From Rana temporaria (taxonomy: Eukaryota > Chordata > Amphibia > Anura > Ranidae): a DNA stretch of 64,000 nt. A model generated the notes under the pieces. The model had not been told where the DNA came from. It worked only from the letters and a program-made list of their open reading frames with translations, and ran no database searches. This document shows, in pieces, positions 12,501 to 25,774 of this stretch; position 1 is the stretch's first letter; each line of letters opens with the position of its first letter. The stretch covers positions 56,726,004 to 56,790,003 of the forward strand of contig NC_053492.1 in the NCBI RefSeq assembly GCF_905171775.1. Reading direction: 5' to 3'. The position numbers and the translations under genes are program-made.

Positions 12501-15500
12501 CTCCTAATTGTGCTGTCATAGAATTAGTAAATTCCAAAACTGTATGGAGAGAAATGCCAAATCATTTGGCAGGTAAAACGGTGCCTATATTTGTATAGTT
12601 GTGCATTAAGATGTTTGCCTGGAGTTGAGATGTTTCTTTTTAAAGTGGGTGGAACTCCACTTTAATGCATTCTATGCATTAAGGTGAAAAACCTTCTGTG
12701 ATGCAGCAGCCTCCCAGAGACCCCCTTTTACTTGCCTGAACCCGGTTTTTTCAGGGTCGAGCACACCAGCTCCAGATTGTGTCTCCTGGTCCTGATTGGA
12801 TAGGTTTTATAGCAGCACAGCCATTGGCTCCCACTGCTGTCATTCAATTCCAATGACATGGGGGCCGAGTTCTGCTGTCTGTGTCAATGGACGCAGCAGC
12901 AGGACACAGGAGTGCACCCGCACGGGTGCCCCAAGGGAGATCGCTTTTCCGATGGGGCACTTGAAGAGGATTGGGGCCACTCTGTGCAAACCAAGTGCAC
13001 AGAGAAGGCAAGTATGACATGTATGTTGTGTTGTTTTTTTCCCCTCACCTATATATCTCAATGAAAAACTGACCCAAAATAGTAAAATATAATATATATT
13101 ATATTTTTATTTTGTTTTTGCTATTATCATCTTTACCACCAAACAACAACCCCTAATTAGTTCTCCTGATGATTGCAGTGATACCACATATGTGTATGTT
13201 GTTTTGTACCCCTAGTACAGCCCAAAAAGATAGTTGCACATTTTTTTATCCTGCCTAAAGCAGACTGTGACCCCAACAATAACCCTGGCAACCTTTTTAT
13301 ATTTTGTTTTGTTTTACATTTTTGTTTTTTACTTGGATTGTTTACATTTCCTCTCCTATGAGAAAATGAAGATACAATGTATCATTCTCTTCATTCAGAA
13401 GAGGAAGGAAATCCAAGGTGGCGGGTTCACAGTGACTAATCACTGTGATAGCCAATTAGAGCCTATTACAGTGATCAGGTGACCCGGAACTGACAGTCTC
13501 AGGTCCTGATCATTGGGGAGTGACCCAGGGCTCTCTGTGAGACCCCGCGAAGAGGCTGAGTGGGCATCCGCGAACTCTGGGAATAACCCAGCTGGGTGGT
13601 CACAAGCTCCAGGGATAGCCCTGCTGTGCGCTCCCAGCACAAAGGGAGGTATGCATATATGCGGCCCCTAGGAAAAAAAGCCGCTGCATATGTGTGTGTG
13701 GTCAGCGTGAAGGGGTTAAAGTATTTCTAAAGACAAAACTTTTTAAGATTTGTATACAATGGTAAAGAGTTAAAACCTCAGATTTTTTATTTTTCCTGTC
13801 TGAGTCACTGCTGATTGTACTGACCACAATGACACCAGGAATAAAAGGGAGTGCAAATCCCCAAAACTTTGAGTTTCCTCCCAAACAGGAATAGAGGGGA
13901 TCCAATGGAGCTACTCCTCAGAGAAGGAATTTCCCTCACTTCCTGAATAGTCTACAGGGCAGGAAGTGAAGGTAATCTCCCTAGTGAGACACAGATGGTA
14001 AAATGAAACCTGACAACTGTTTTAACAAACCAAAGTAAGAAAAAATTGATTTGTTTTTAGACTTTAATCAGGGTGCCGATTATACAATATTATATATTTT
14101 TTATATAGTTGAGTGTATTTTCACTAAGATTCTGTACACAAATCCTGATGTCTGCTTCTGTAATTTCGTGTGAACATACATTTCATTAAGGGCCAGTTCA
14201 CACCACATGCAGTCCAGTTATTTTTTTTTTTCTGCATCAAAAACGTTTGGAAAGTAGGTTATATGGTTTTCAATGGCATAGATCACACCTGTGCTTGCAG
14301 TTCCAGTGCGTTCCAGAAAAAAAAGGCAGGCTGAATTTTTCCTGCACATGACTGTACTGAAGCACTGGAACGCACATGTCCTTTATTTAAGGTTGAGAAA
14401 AAATAAGGAGAAAAATACACTGGACTGCATCAAAAATGCGCATGCAGAATACATCCATGCTGAGTTTTCTATGGTGTGAACTGGCCCTAAAAGAGAGGAT
14501 CATTGCTCTCAGCAGGTCAGAAACTTGATCTAACCCTGAAAATACAGGAGGGAAGAGAACAAAGATGACCTTCCTTGTCCTAGGAATGATTACTAAAGAA
14601 ACTAAATGGGGGTTTCGGCTCCCCTCCACTGTCCCTATCCCATCTCCTGATAGAACAAAGGCTAGGGGACAAGCTGCATATGCTCAGTTTGGTGTGTCCT
14701 TTTTCTTGAAATGGTGCATGTGATTGGCACAGGGCCAATCGGCACTGTCCACACAGAGGGTCAGGAGTCCTGCAGCCTGATAGGACAGTCAGAGTAGAAT
14801 GAAGACTCCTCTTACAGTGCCTAGAAAAAGTATTTATACCCCTTGAAATTTTCCATGTTACAATCAAAAACAAATGTATTTTATGTGATAGACCAGTGGT
14901 TCTCAACCTTCTAGGTTGGCCCCTTGATAAAATTTCCCAAGTTGTGGGGACCCCCTAACGGTAAAATATTTTTTGTAGGTTGGGTTGTCAGCACCCAAGG
15001 CAAGACAAGTAATTTGCGCCCCTAACCCGCAGACATTTAGCCCTTCCTGAGTCCTTTTAATGGCAACTATAATCACAGGTAGTATTACTCACTGTGTCTC
15101 CGAACTTTGTGGTATCTCGTAGCAGTGACACCTATGCCGAAATTGGGAGATAGCGTCGCCTCCAGCCCCCCCATTTCAAATTCCTAACCAGTCAGCTGAC
15201 CTCTAGTCTCTGCCCCCCCAGCCATGCCATGAACTGAATGGGCGCCTGCGAAGAGGCTGAGTGGGCATCCGCGAACTCTGGGAATAACCCAGCTGGGTGG
15301 TCACAAGCTCCAGGGATAGCCCTGCTGGGCAGCTGCAAAAAGGTTGGGAGTGCGGTGCGGGGCTTCAGGAACAGACCAGGATTCGGTGACCCCTGACAAA
15401 TCTTTATTTGACCCCCAGGTTGAGAACCACTGTGATAGACCAACACAAAGTGGCACATAATTGTGAAGTGGAAGGAAAATGATAAATGGTTTTCTAGCGT

Positions 15501-18500
15501 TTTATTTATTTTTTGTTTGTTTTACAACATGAAAAGCGCGGCATGCATTTGTATTCAGCACCCTTTACTATGATACCCCTAACTGAAATCTAGTGGAACC
15601 AATTGCCTTCAGAAGTCACCTAATTTAGTAAATAGAGTCCACCTGTGTGTAATTTAATCTCAGTATAAATACAGCTGTTCTGTGAAGCCCTCAAAGGTTT
15701 GTTAGAGAACCTTAGTGAACAAACCGCATCATGAAGGCCAAGGAACACACCAGACAGGTCAGGGATAAAGTTGTGGAGAAGTTTAAAGCAGGGTTAGGTT
15801 TATAAAAAAAAAATCCCAAGCGTTAAACATCTTATGGAGCTCTGTTCAATCCATCATCCGAAAATGGAAAGAATATGGCACAACTGCAAACCTACCAAGA
15901 CATCGCCGTCCACCTAAACTGATAGGCCGGGCAAGGAGAGCATTAATCAGAGTAGCAACCAAGAAGCCCATGGTAACTCTGGAGGAGCTGCCGAGATCCA
16001 CAGCTCAGGTGGGAGAATCTGTCCACAGGACAACTATTGGTTGTACACTCCACAAATTTGGCCTTTATGGAAGAGTGGCAAGAAGAAAGTCTTTGTTAAA
16101 AGAAAGCCATAAGCAGTCTCATTGGCAGATTACGAGAAGCCACGTGGGGGGCACAGCAAACATGTGGAAGAAGGTGCTCTGGTCAGATGAGACCAAAATT
16201 GAACTATTTGGCCTAAAAGCAAAATGCTATGTGTGGCAGAAAACTAACTGCACATCACCCTGAACACACCATCCCCACCGTGAAACATGGTGGTGGCAGC
16301 ATCATGTTGTTAGGAGGCTTTTCTTCAGCAGGGACATGGAAGCTGGTCGGAGTTGATGGGAAGATGGATGGAGCCAAATACAAGAAAACCTGTTAGAGTC
16401 TGCAAAAGACTTGAGACTGGGGTGGAGGTTCACCTTTCAGCAGGACAACGACCCTAAACATACAGCCAGAGCTACAATGGAATGGTTTAGATCAAAGCAT
16501 ATTTATGTGTTAGAATGGCCCAGTCAAAGTCCAGACCTAAATCCAATTGAGAATCTGTGACAAGACTTGAAAATTGCTTTACACACCCCTGTTTAAATGT
16601 TGGGTTTCTGTGATGTAAAAAAATTTGATAAAGAATTTCAGATCCCCCCCACCTTTTAAGCTGACTTATAAACTGTAAAACTGGGGGGGGCACGGGGCAG
16701 ACTAAAAATAAAAAAATAAAATATGGTTGCATAAGTGTGCACACCCTCTTATAACTGGGGAAGTAACTGTGTTCAGAATTAAGAAATCACATTCTTTTAT
16801 TTTTTTTATTTTTTTTTTAAATTGGATCCTTTTTTATATGGAAACAACATTCAGACAAAACAGACAAATTATACAAACAAAATCACATTAAACAAAACGC
16901 AACCCAAACCCCCCCATCCCCCACCCTACTCTTGGGAGTATGTATGGAAAAGAAAAAGGACAGGACAAAAAAAAAAAAAAAAACAGCAACCAATATTGCA
17001 AAGTATATATTACCTATTAGTTTACCTGATACCTAGGTCATGGATTGAAGCCATCTTGACCAGGTAGCATCAAACTTACTCATGGAATTCCTTAGGGAGT
17101 ACTGTATATACTCGAGTATAAGCCGAGTTTTTCAGCACATTTTTTTTTTTTGTGCTGAAATTGCCCCCCTCGGCTTATACTCGAGTCATCTTTTTGCGCC
17201 TGGACTTTGGGGACCCGGGAACCAGCCGGCTGTAGGTCCCCTGGACCCCAAACACATATAGCCCCACTCTTCCTCTACAAGTGTGCAAAGTTTGTTGTCC
17301 GGGGGGCACCGTTTTTTTTTTTTTTTTTTTTAATTTAAAGTCGGGTACAGATTTCTCCGGTAACTTTGGGGACCCAGTACCGGCTGGCCGTAGGTCCCCT
17401 GGACCCAAAACATTGCACACATGTAGCCCCTTCTATATACTCCCATGTTAAACGTAAGTCTAGTCATGGGCACAGTGAGGCATGCAGATGGACACCCTAG
17501 GCTTATACTCAAGTCAATACGTTTTCCCATTTTTTTGTGGTAAAATTAGTTGCCTCGGCTTATATTTGGGTCAGCTTATACTCGAGTATATACGGTATGT
17601 ATGTTTTTCAAAAATAATAATTCTATTGAGATCTAAAATCCACTCAGGTACGGTCGGCGGGTGGGGAGAGGTCCACTTAAGAGCAAGCACATTCAAACTC
17701 ATGTTAAATAGGAGTCGGTAAACAACTGCTGTCAAAAGTGCCTTTGATTAACCCCAAATAAAGTTCAGCTGTTCTAGTAGGTCTTTCCTGACATTTTCTT
17801 AGTCGCATCCTACAGCAAACGCCATGGTCCACAGAGGGCTTCCAAAGCATCAGGGATGTCATTGTTAAAAGGTATCAGTTAGGAGAAGGGTATAAAAGAG
17901 TTTCCAAGGCATTAGATAGATATACCATGAAACACAGTGAAGACAGTCATCGTCAAGTGGAGAAAATATGGCACAACCGTGACATTACCAAGAACTGGAC
18001 GTCCTTCCAAAATTTATGAAAAGACGAGAAGAAAACTGGTCAGGGACGCTGCCAAGAGGCCTACAGCCACATTAAAGGGGCTGCAGGAATATCTGGCAAG
18101 TACTGGCTGTGTGGTACATATGACGGCAATCTCCCGTATTCTTCATGTGTCTAGCCTATGGAGTGGCAAGACGAAAGCCTTTTCTTACCAAGAAAAACAT
18201 CCAAGCCCAGCTAAGTTTTGCAAAACCACATCTGAGGTCTCCCAAAAGCATGTGGGAAAATGTGATATAATCTGATGAAATAAAGGTTGAGCTTTTTGGC
18301 CATAATTCCAAAAGATATGTTTGGCGCAAAAACAATGCACATCACCAAAAGAACACCATACCCACCGTGAAGCATGGTGGTGGCAACATCGTGCTTTGCG
18401 GCGGTTTTTCTTCAGCTTGAACAGGGGTCTTAGTCAAGGTAGAGAGAATTATGAACAGTTCCAAATACCAGTCAATATTGGCACTAAACCTTCAGGCTTC

Positions 18501-21500
18501 TGCTAGAAATCTAAACATGAAGAGGAACTTCATGTTTCAGCGACCCAAAGCTTTCATCCAAATCAACAAAGGAATGGGATCACCAGAAGAAGATTAACGT
18601 TTTGGAATGGCCCAGACCTGAATCCAATTGAAAATCTGTGGGGTGATCGGAAGAGGGCTGTGCACAGGAGATGTCCTCGCAATCTGGCAGGCTTGGAGTG
18701 TTTTTACAAAGAAGAGTGGGCAAATATTGCCAAGTCAAGATGTGCCATGCTGATAGACTCGTACCCAAAAACACTGAGTGCTGTAATAAAATCAAAAGGT
18801 GCTTCAACAAAGTATTAGTTTAAGGGTGTGCAAACTTATGCAACCACATTATTTTAGTTTTACTTCCCTCTGCCTAAAAGATTTCAGTTTGTTTTTCAAT
18901 TGAGTTGTACAGTTTATAGGTCACATTTTAAAGGTGGAACATTTTCTGAAATGATTTTTCTTTGTCTCATTTTTTTTACTTCACAGATACCTGACATTTT
19001 AACAGGGATGTGTAGAATTTTTTTATATTCACTGTATTTTGCAAAGAAGAATGGGAAAAAGTGTCGCCAAACTGTTAGGCCTCGTACACACGAGGGAACA
19101 TGTCCCGTTTTCATCGGACATGTCTGCTCTGAGATTTCGGTCTGATGGTTGTACACACCATCAAACTGAAATCCGCGCGGACAGGATACGCGGTGACGTG
19201 GCCGCGGCGACGTGCGCGACCCTGGAAGGTCAATGCTTCCACGCATGCGTCGAATCACTTTGACGCATGCGAGGGCTTTCGGCCGAGCGGACATGTCCGG
19301 TAAGTCATACAGACGACCGAACATGTTCGACGGACAGGCTTCCAGCGGACATGTTTCTTAGCATGCTAAGAAACATTCGTCCGCTGGAAACCTGTCCGAT
19401 CCGCCGGAAAATTGTCCGGTCGGCCGTACACACGACCGAACATGTCTGCTGAAACTGGTCCGCGGACCAGTTTCAGCAGACATGTTCGGTCGTGTGTACG
19501 AGGCCTTAGAGACATGCCCAAAAAGACTTGTAGCTGTAATTGGAATGAAAATTGGTTCAACAAAGTATTGATATGGGGGATTAATACACATGCATGCCAC
19601 CCTTTTCAGATATTGTTTTAAAAAAAAAAAATGTATAAACCATTTATAATTTTCCTTCCACTTCACAGTTACGTGCCACTTTGTGTTGATCTATTGCATA
19701 AAATCCCAATAAAATACATTTCCATTTTTTGGCTGTAACATGACAAAATGTGGAAAATTCCAAGGGGTATGAATACTTTTTCAAGGCACTGTACAAGCTT
19801 TAACCAGACACTGATAGAAGTCACAAGACTGCTCTAACTGCTGATGATAAAAGGCATTTAGCAGTTTATATTTACTAAAATAATTGCATTTCTGTGTACT
19901 GTGGGAAACCAGATATAGTAAATTCAGAGTCCTGGGTTTAGTAACACTTTAACTCCTCCTGTGCATGCGCGGGAGTGACGTCACCTAGGCCCGACCAATT
20001 AAAATAGCCGGAGTACCTTGAGGGCTGAAGATGACATGGTTGGAGGGGATCTGCGGGACAGCACATCATTGGAGTGAAGGTAAGTATAGTTCTGCTTTTA
20101 AGGTGACCCCCCCCCCCCCCAAAAAAAGCACTATTTCTGAAAGCAGAGTGGGGGAGGAGGCCTTAAAGCGGAACTTTGCTTTAAATTGGTTGCATTTAAG
20201 GTCATTTTACATTTTAATGATTTAGTAATAATGCCTAGGTGCATACTTTTTTTTTTTTTTTTTTCTGCCTCGGGTTGAACTTTGAATTCTCCCTCAGTAT
20301 GTGATTTTCATTGCTTGGATCTTGTCACACAGCAGCGAATAGTTTGACAAAAAGACATATAATGGTTATATATTTTCCAGATGAGCTTGAGATGTTGTCT
20401 GAAGCCAGAGCACGTCTAGCCAATACTCAGGGTAAGAAGGCCAAGAGAAAAGCTAGAGAAAAGCAGCTTGAGGAGGCGAGGTATGTTGCTTTATCATCTC
20501 GGGTGGACACAATGCTGTCTTTTTGTGTATCATTATATAATGGTTGCTGATGCTGTTCTCTGATTCTTCTCCCAGGCGTTTGGCGGCTCTTCAGAAGAGG
20601 CGGGAGCTGCGAGCGGCGGGGATTGATATTCAGAAGAAGAGAAAGAAGAAGCGGGGCGTGGATTACAATGCTGAGATCCCATTTGAGAAGAAACCTGCAC
20701 CTGGGTTCTATGATACCTCAGAGGAGAACTATGATGCTCTGAATGCAGACTTCAGAAAATTGCGGCAGCAGGACCTGGATGGGGAGCTGAGATCGTAAGT
20801 TATTAATGCCTGATTCCAGACACGTTTTTTTTTTCCTGCTTTAAATATGGTTTGGGACATGTTAAAACTTTTCTAAGTTTTTTTTTTGGTCTCTCTGCCC
20901 CCACAGGGATATCATAGGGATCGTAAATTATGGAATATCTCTCCATTGGAGCCTAGTAATAACCTGTCAGATGTTTAAATCCCTTCTCACTCTTTTTTCA
21001 GATAAAAAAAAAAAAAGAGCTCTAGCTTAAAGGGGTTGTAAACACTTATGTTTTTTCACCTTAATGCATCCTAATGCATTAAGGTGAAAAAAATTCTGTC
21101 AGTCACCAGCCCCCCTGTTTTTACTTACCTGTGTCCTGAAACGCTCTTCCTCTTCCCGGGGTTCTAGGCTCTTGATTGGATAGATTGATAGCAGCACAGC
21201 CATTGGCTCCTTCTACTGTCAATCCAAATCCAATGACACGGGGGGGGGCGGGGCTGAGTCATGCATTCGACGGCTATGGACGTGGAATGAATGACTAGGG
21301 AGAGTGCTTCTCCTAGGGCAGTGATGGTGAACCTTGGCACCCCAGATGTTTTGGAACTACATTTCCCATGATGCTCATGCACTCTGCAGTGAAGTTGAGC
21401 ATCATGGGAAATGTAGTTCCAAAACATCTGGGGTGCCAAGGTTCGCCATCACTGTCCTAGGGCAAGGGTCTACAAACTTTCTAAAAAAAGGGCCAGTTTA

Positions 21501-24500
21501 CTGTTCTTTAGACTAAATGGGGGCCAGACTGTGGGGGGTAGAAAAGGTCCTGATATCAATGGGAATAAACAATACCAACCAGCCATGGCTCCCAACCATC
21601 TTTCGTGTCAGTGGGAGGAATTTTGCCCCATCATTGGTGTCAGTGGGTTAAATTATGTCCCATTATTGGTATGAAAATAGAGCCAGATCAAAACAAACAA
21701 AAGGCCACAGTTTGGAGACCACTGTCCTAGGGGGTTGTCTGATGAGAGGAGGAGCCGCCGGGGGACCCCAGAAGTCACAAATCGGGCCACTCTGTGCAAA
21801 ACGAGCTGCATAGTGGGGGTAAGTATGACATGTTTTGTTATTTAAAAAACAAAAAAAAAAAGCTTTACAACCACTTTAAGCTCCACACGTACTAACGACA
21901 TTTTAAATCCTTTCCATTTTCATTGCATACCTCATAATGTCAGTTATGTCACCGCTAGATCTATGTGCTTCTCTATGCAGTGCAGGTAGATCATGTCTGG
22001 TAGGATGCGTCAGCGGGGTAATGTAAATGGATTCCTACAGACCTCCTCTGAAGAGCCCTCCTCTCTGATCCAAGCAGTGTGCTGGCTCCTGAGAGGAGTT
22101 ATACATCTGTCAAAATGCCAAAAAGTCAATGTCATTCTGGAGGAGTGGATGTTCCTATTCAGGCCTCGCTGGCTTTCAGACCACCCAGGGTAATGCCACA
22201 TGTGATGATGAGCCTTCATGATGGAAAAACATGAAGTTGTGTTAACCAGCCATGAATTAATACTAAATATCGTTTATGGAGATGTTCTCCAAAAAAAAAA
22301 AAAAAAATGGAAGCCCTGAAATCTAATGAATGAAAGGGGTGTGCCAGGGACAGTAAAGCTCGAAAGAGGAAATAACAAAATAATGCCGTGGCATCTTCTA
22401 GCCAAGAAATTAAGCACGCTTTATTTGACTTGCTGTGTGAGAAGCTCACAGTGTCCAATGAAATCGGAGTAAACAGCTTCAGTACAGAAGAGGAGACTGT
22501 ACAACTGTGCAAGACTGCAGTAGGGCCGACGTTCCGCTTTAATTTGAACATATTTATGTTCTACAGCAAAAATGTTAAAAGTTGTAAGTGCAGACGCATT
22601 TAGAGATCACACTTGCCTAGAAGCGTGAAAGATGGAGGCTTTTGCAAAGGCTGCTCTCTTAGTGTTAAACGCTTACTTTTTATTAATCTTAAAGGAGACT
22701 ATGCTGTTGGAAAAGCGAATTGTCTTATTTAAAAAGAAGAAAAAGGAAAAATATTGCGAAGCGCTCCCTCTTTTTCAAGAGAATACTATGTGATGTAAAT
22801 GCAAAATAAAATAAAATGGCGACCCCTAGTGGGGAGTATTGCATACTTAGTCAATATTCCAATCGCACACCTTCCAGGAAAACCACGCAGGACCTTGCAA
22901 TCCTTGTGATGTTTTCATTGCATTAAAAATTTGGATGTTTTATACGATCCGTGGTGTGCTGGCGAATATGTTCATATGGAGTATTGCATACGATACCAAA
23001 TAGACATCTGTATCTCTATCTATCTCCATATCTATCTATCTATCTATCTATCTCCATATCTATCTATCTATCTATCTATCTCACAATGAAAGTGGTATGT
23101 GCAACCAGTGTCCTCTAGTGGGTACAAATATTATAGCACTTATCTCACAATAACAACATTAAAGTTGTTGTATATTTTTATTTATTTTTTCAAATTACAA
23201 ACATGTCATACTTACCTCCACTGTGCAGTTCTTTTTGCAGAGAGTGGCCCCGATCCTGCTGTTCTGGGGTCCCCCGGCAGCTCTTGCGGCTCCACCTTGG
23301 AATAGCTTGCCCCCTCTGGGATGCTCTCTCCCGAGGGGGTTACTTTGCGGGCACTCTCCTTGTCAAACACTCTGCGTCCATAGACACAGAGTGTATGACT
23401 CAGTCCCGTCCCCCTGCGGCCGCGTCATTGGATTTCATAGACGGCAGCGGTAGCTGATGGCTGCGCTGCTATCAATCTATCCAATCAATGACGAGAGTCC
23501 TTGGAGAAGAGGACACCGGGGATGTGCAGAGCAGGTGAACAGGCTCAGGTAAGTAAAACGGGGGGCCCGTAACTGCAAGGTGTTTTTTCACCTTAATGCA
23601 TAGGACCTTTACCAGTGACCTCTAGTGGTTACAAAACTTATAACACACACACACACATACATATATAGATTAGGTCGTGCGACGTGGCTCCCAAACAAAA
23701 TTGGCGTCCTTTTTTTCCCACAAATAGAGCTTTCTTTTGGTGGTATTTGATCACCTCTGCGGTTTTTATTTTTTGCGCTATAAACAAAAATAGAGCGACA
23801 ATTTTGAAAAAAATTCAATATTTTTTACTTTTTTCTATAATAAATATCCCCCAAAAATATATAAAACATTATTTTTTTTCCTCAGTTTAGGCCGATACGT
23901 ATTCTTCTACCTATTTTTGGTAAAAAAAAATCGCAATAAGTGTTTATCGATTGGTTCGCACAAAATTTATAGCGTTTACAAAAAAGGGGATAGTTTTATT
24001 GCATTTTTATTATATATATATTTTTTTTTTTACTACTAATTTTTTTTCGTGACTGCGACATTATGGCGGACACTTCGGACAATTTTTACAAATTTTTGGG
24101 ACCATTGTAATTTTCACAGCAAAAAATGCATTTAAAATGCATGGTTTACTGTGAAAATGACAGTTGCAGTTTGGGAGTTAACCACAAGGGGGCGCTGAAG
24201 GCGTTTTGTGTGACCTCATGTGTGTTTACAACTGTAGGGGGGTGTGGCTGTAGGTGTGACGTCATTGATTGTGATTCCCTATAAAAGGAACACACGATCG
24301 ATGACGCCGCCACAGTGAAGAACGGGGAAGCCGTGTTTACACACAGCTCTCCCCGTTCTTCAGCTCCGGGGACCGATCGCGGGACTCCAGCGGCGATCGG
24401 TTCCGCGAGTCCCGCTGTCACTGAGCTTCGAAGAGCCACGTACATGTACGTGGATGTGCCCAGCCGTGCCATTCTGCTGACGTATATAGTCGGTAGGGGG

Positions 24501-25732
24501 TCCTTAAGTGGTTAATCCAGTGCTATCTTCTGTGAACCAATGCTGTTCACACACAATCCAACGGTGAATGATAACAAATGAGTGATTTAACACCACATGG
24601 ACCCCCTCCACTAGTCACACTATGCGCTCATTTCCTAGAGGATGGCAACATAAGGGTAAAAAAGGAACTAGCATAGTGTAATACTGTAAAACGAAATTTA
24701 TTTAAAACACTCACATTTAGGAGTTCACTATCCCTGATGCATACAGGTGAGGAACTTGAAAATATACAGATCTGTCTCTGGGGTCACAAAATCGTCTGCA
24801 AGTCCTCGGCCCTGCTGCCCTCATAGTTGATCGTGTACTTTCTTACAAACAATACATTGATGTCACAAGCCCCGCCCTTAAACTTTTTAATTTACTTAAA
24901 GTGGAACTTTACCCATAACAACTTGCAAAAAAGAATGTTCTTTCGCAAAGGAACATGCATTCTACATGAATAATTTAGGCTACCGAAATGAGTGAGAGCT
25001 GTAAATTGCCTCCAGCATTACTCCTGTTTCTTCTTGCTGGAGGCTGCCATTTTGCTGAAGCCCAGAACTTTTAGGCTTTCAGCAGATCGACCTCTACAAA
25101 CTACAAAAATAGAGGGCACCTGAGCATGTTCAGAGCAAGGTGAGATCGTGTATTACTGGATTTTAAATGGTATAGACCCCTAATGTTCTACATAGTTATA
25201 CCTGTAAAATGGAGCAGCCTGAAGTAATATAGTAGGACTTTCTAGTTTCTGACTAAAGTTCCACTTTAAAGAGACCTTTGGACATTTAAAGTGGACCTTT
25301 AAAATGTTGAAGTACTAATGAGGGCTGATCAACAGCACTTGACGGTTCAGCAGGCATACGCTGGAAATAAGCATGGTGGCCCTTGTGGGCACTGATGGGT
25401 GGCCCTTGTGGGCACTGATGGGTGGCCCTTGTGGGCACTGATGGGTGGCCCTTGTGGGCACTGATGGGTGGCACTGATTACACTGATGGGTGGCACTGAT
25501 TACACTGATGGGTGGCACTGATTACACTGATGGGTGGCACTGATTACACTGATGGGTGGCACTGATTACACTGATGGGTGGCACTGATTACACTGATGGG
25601 TGGCACTGATAGTGCAATCAGTGCTGTCTATTAGTGCCCACAAGTGCCACCTATCAGGTGGCACTGGTAGATGGCACTGATTGCACTGACAGGTGGCTGG
25701 CACTGAAATGCTGCGAAAAATGACACAGGATT

Positions 25733-25774
<42 letters not shown>

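Larger units (their letters stand above)
16587..19034 (+). mobile_element. Second Tc1/mariner element inserted in the outer Tc1
   Basis: Its right end reads TTTTAACAGGGATGTGTAG then TATATTCACTG, followed by TA. The left end starts only at CCCCTGTTTAAATG, lacking about 20 bp of the expected inverted repeat. It belongs to a different Tc1 lineage from its host. It is itself interrupted at 16795-17687. Net size is about 1.55 kb. Confidence 0.8.
14815..19791 (+). mobile_element. Tc1/mariner element, outer copy in intron 4, heavily interrupted
   Basis: The ends CAGTGCCTAGAAAAAGTATT and the complementary AATACTTTTTCAAGGCACTG are flanked by TA at 14813-14814 and 19792-19793. The host sequence reads continuously once the insertions are removed: hAT 14894-15432, an inner Tc1 16587-19034 and a Harbinger-type MITE 19078-19505. 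Net length is about 1.6 kb, the normal size of a Tc1. The transposase is broken, so the element is dead. Confidence 0.85.
21027..21879. mobile_element. Family D MITE, copy 3, containing two hAT insertions
   Basis: It starts TTAAAGGGGTTGTAAACACT and ends TTACAACCACTTTAA. It contains the family palindrome with CCTTAATGCATCCTAATGCA and the GATTGGATAGATTGATAGC and CAGCCATTGGCTCC blocks. Two hAT elements sit at 21319-21454 and 21463-21724. Confidence 0.75.

Noticed and set aside
22382..22610. Possible extra exon (MASSSQEIKHALFDLLCEKL frame)
   Set aside because: CDC5L exons 6 and 7 join in phase without it, the family has no such segment, and no splice-site pair supports it.
25286..25518. Repetitive His-Pro-Gln-like minus-strand frames
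   Set aside because: They come from the 22/23-bp minisatellite and have no start context, domain or splice support.
25378..25612. Regularly spaced direct repeats resembling a CRISPR array
   Set aside because: The units are contiguous with no unique spacers and lie in a vertebrate intron. It is a minisatellite.
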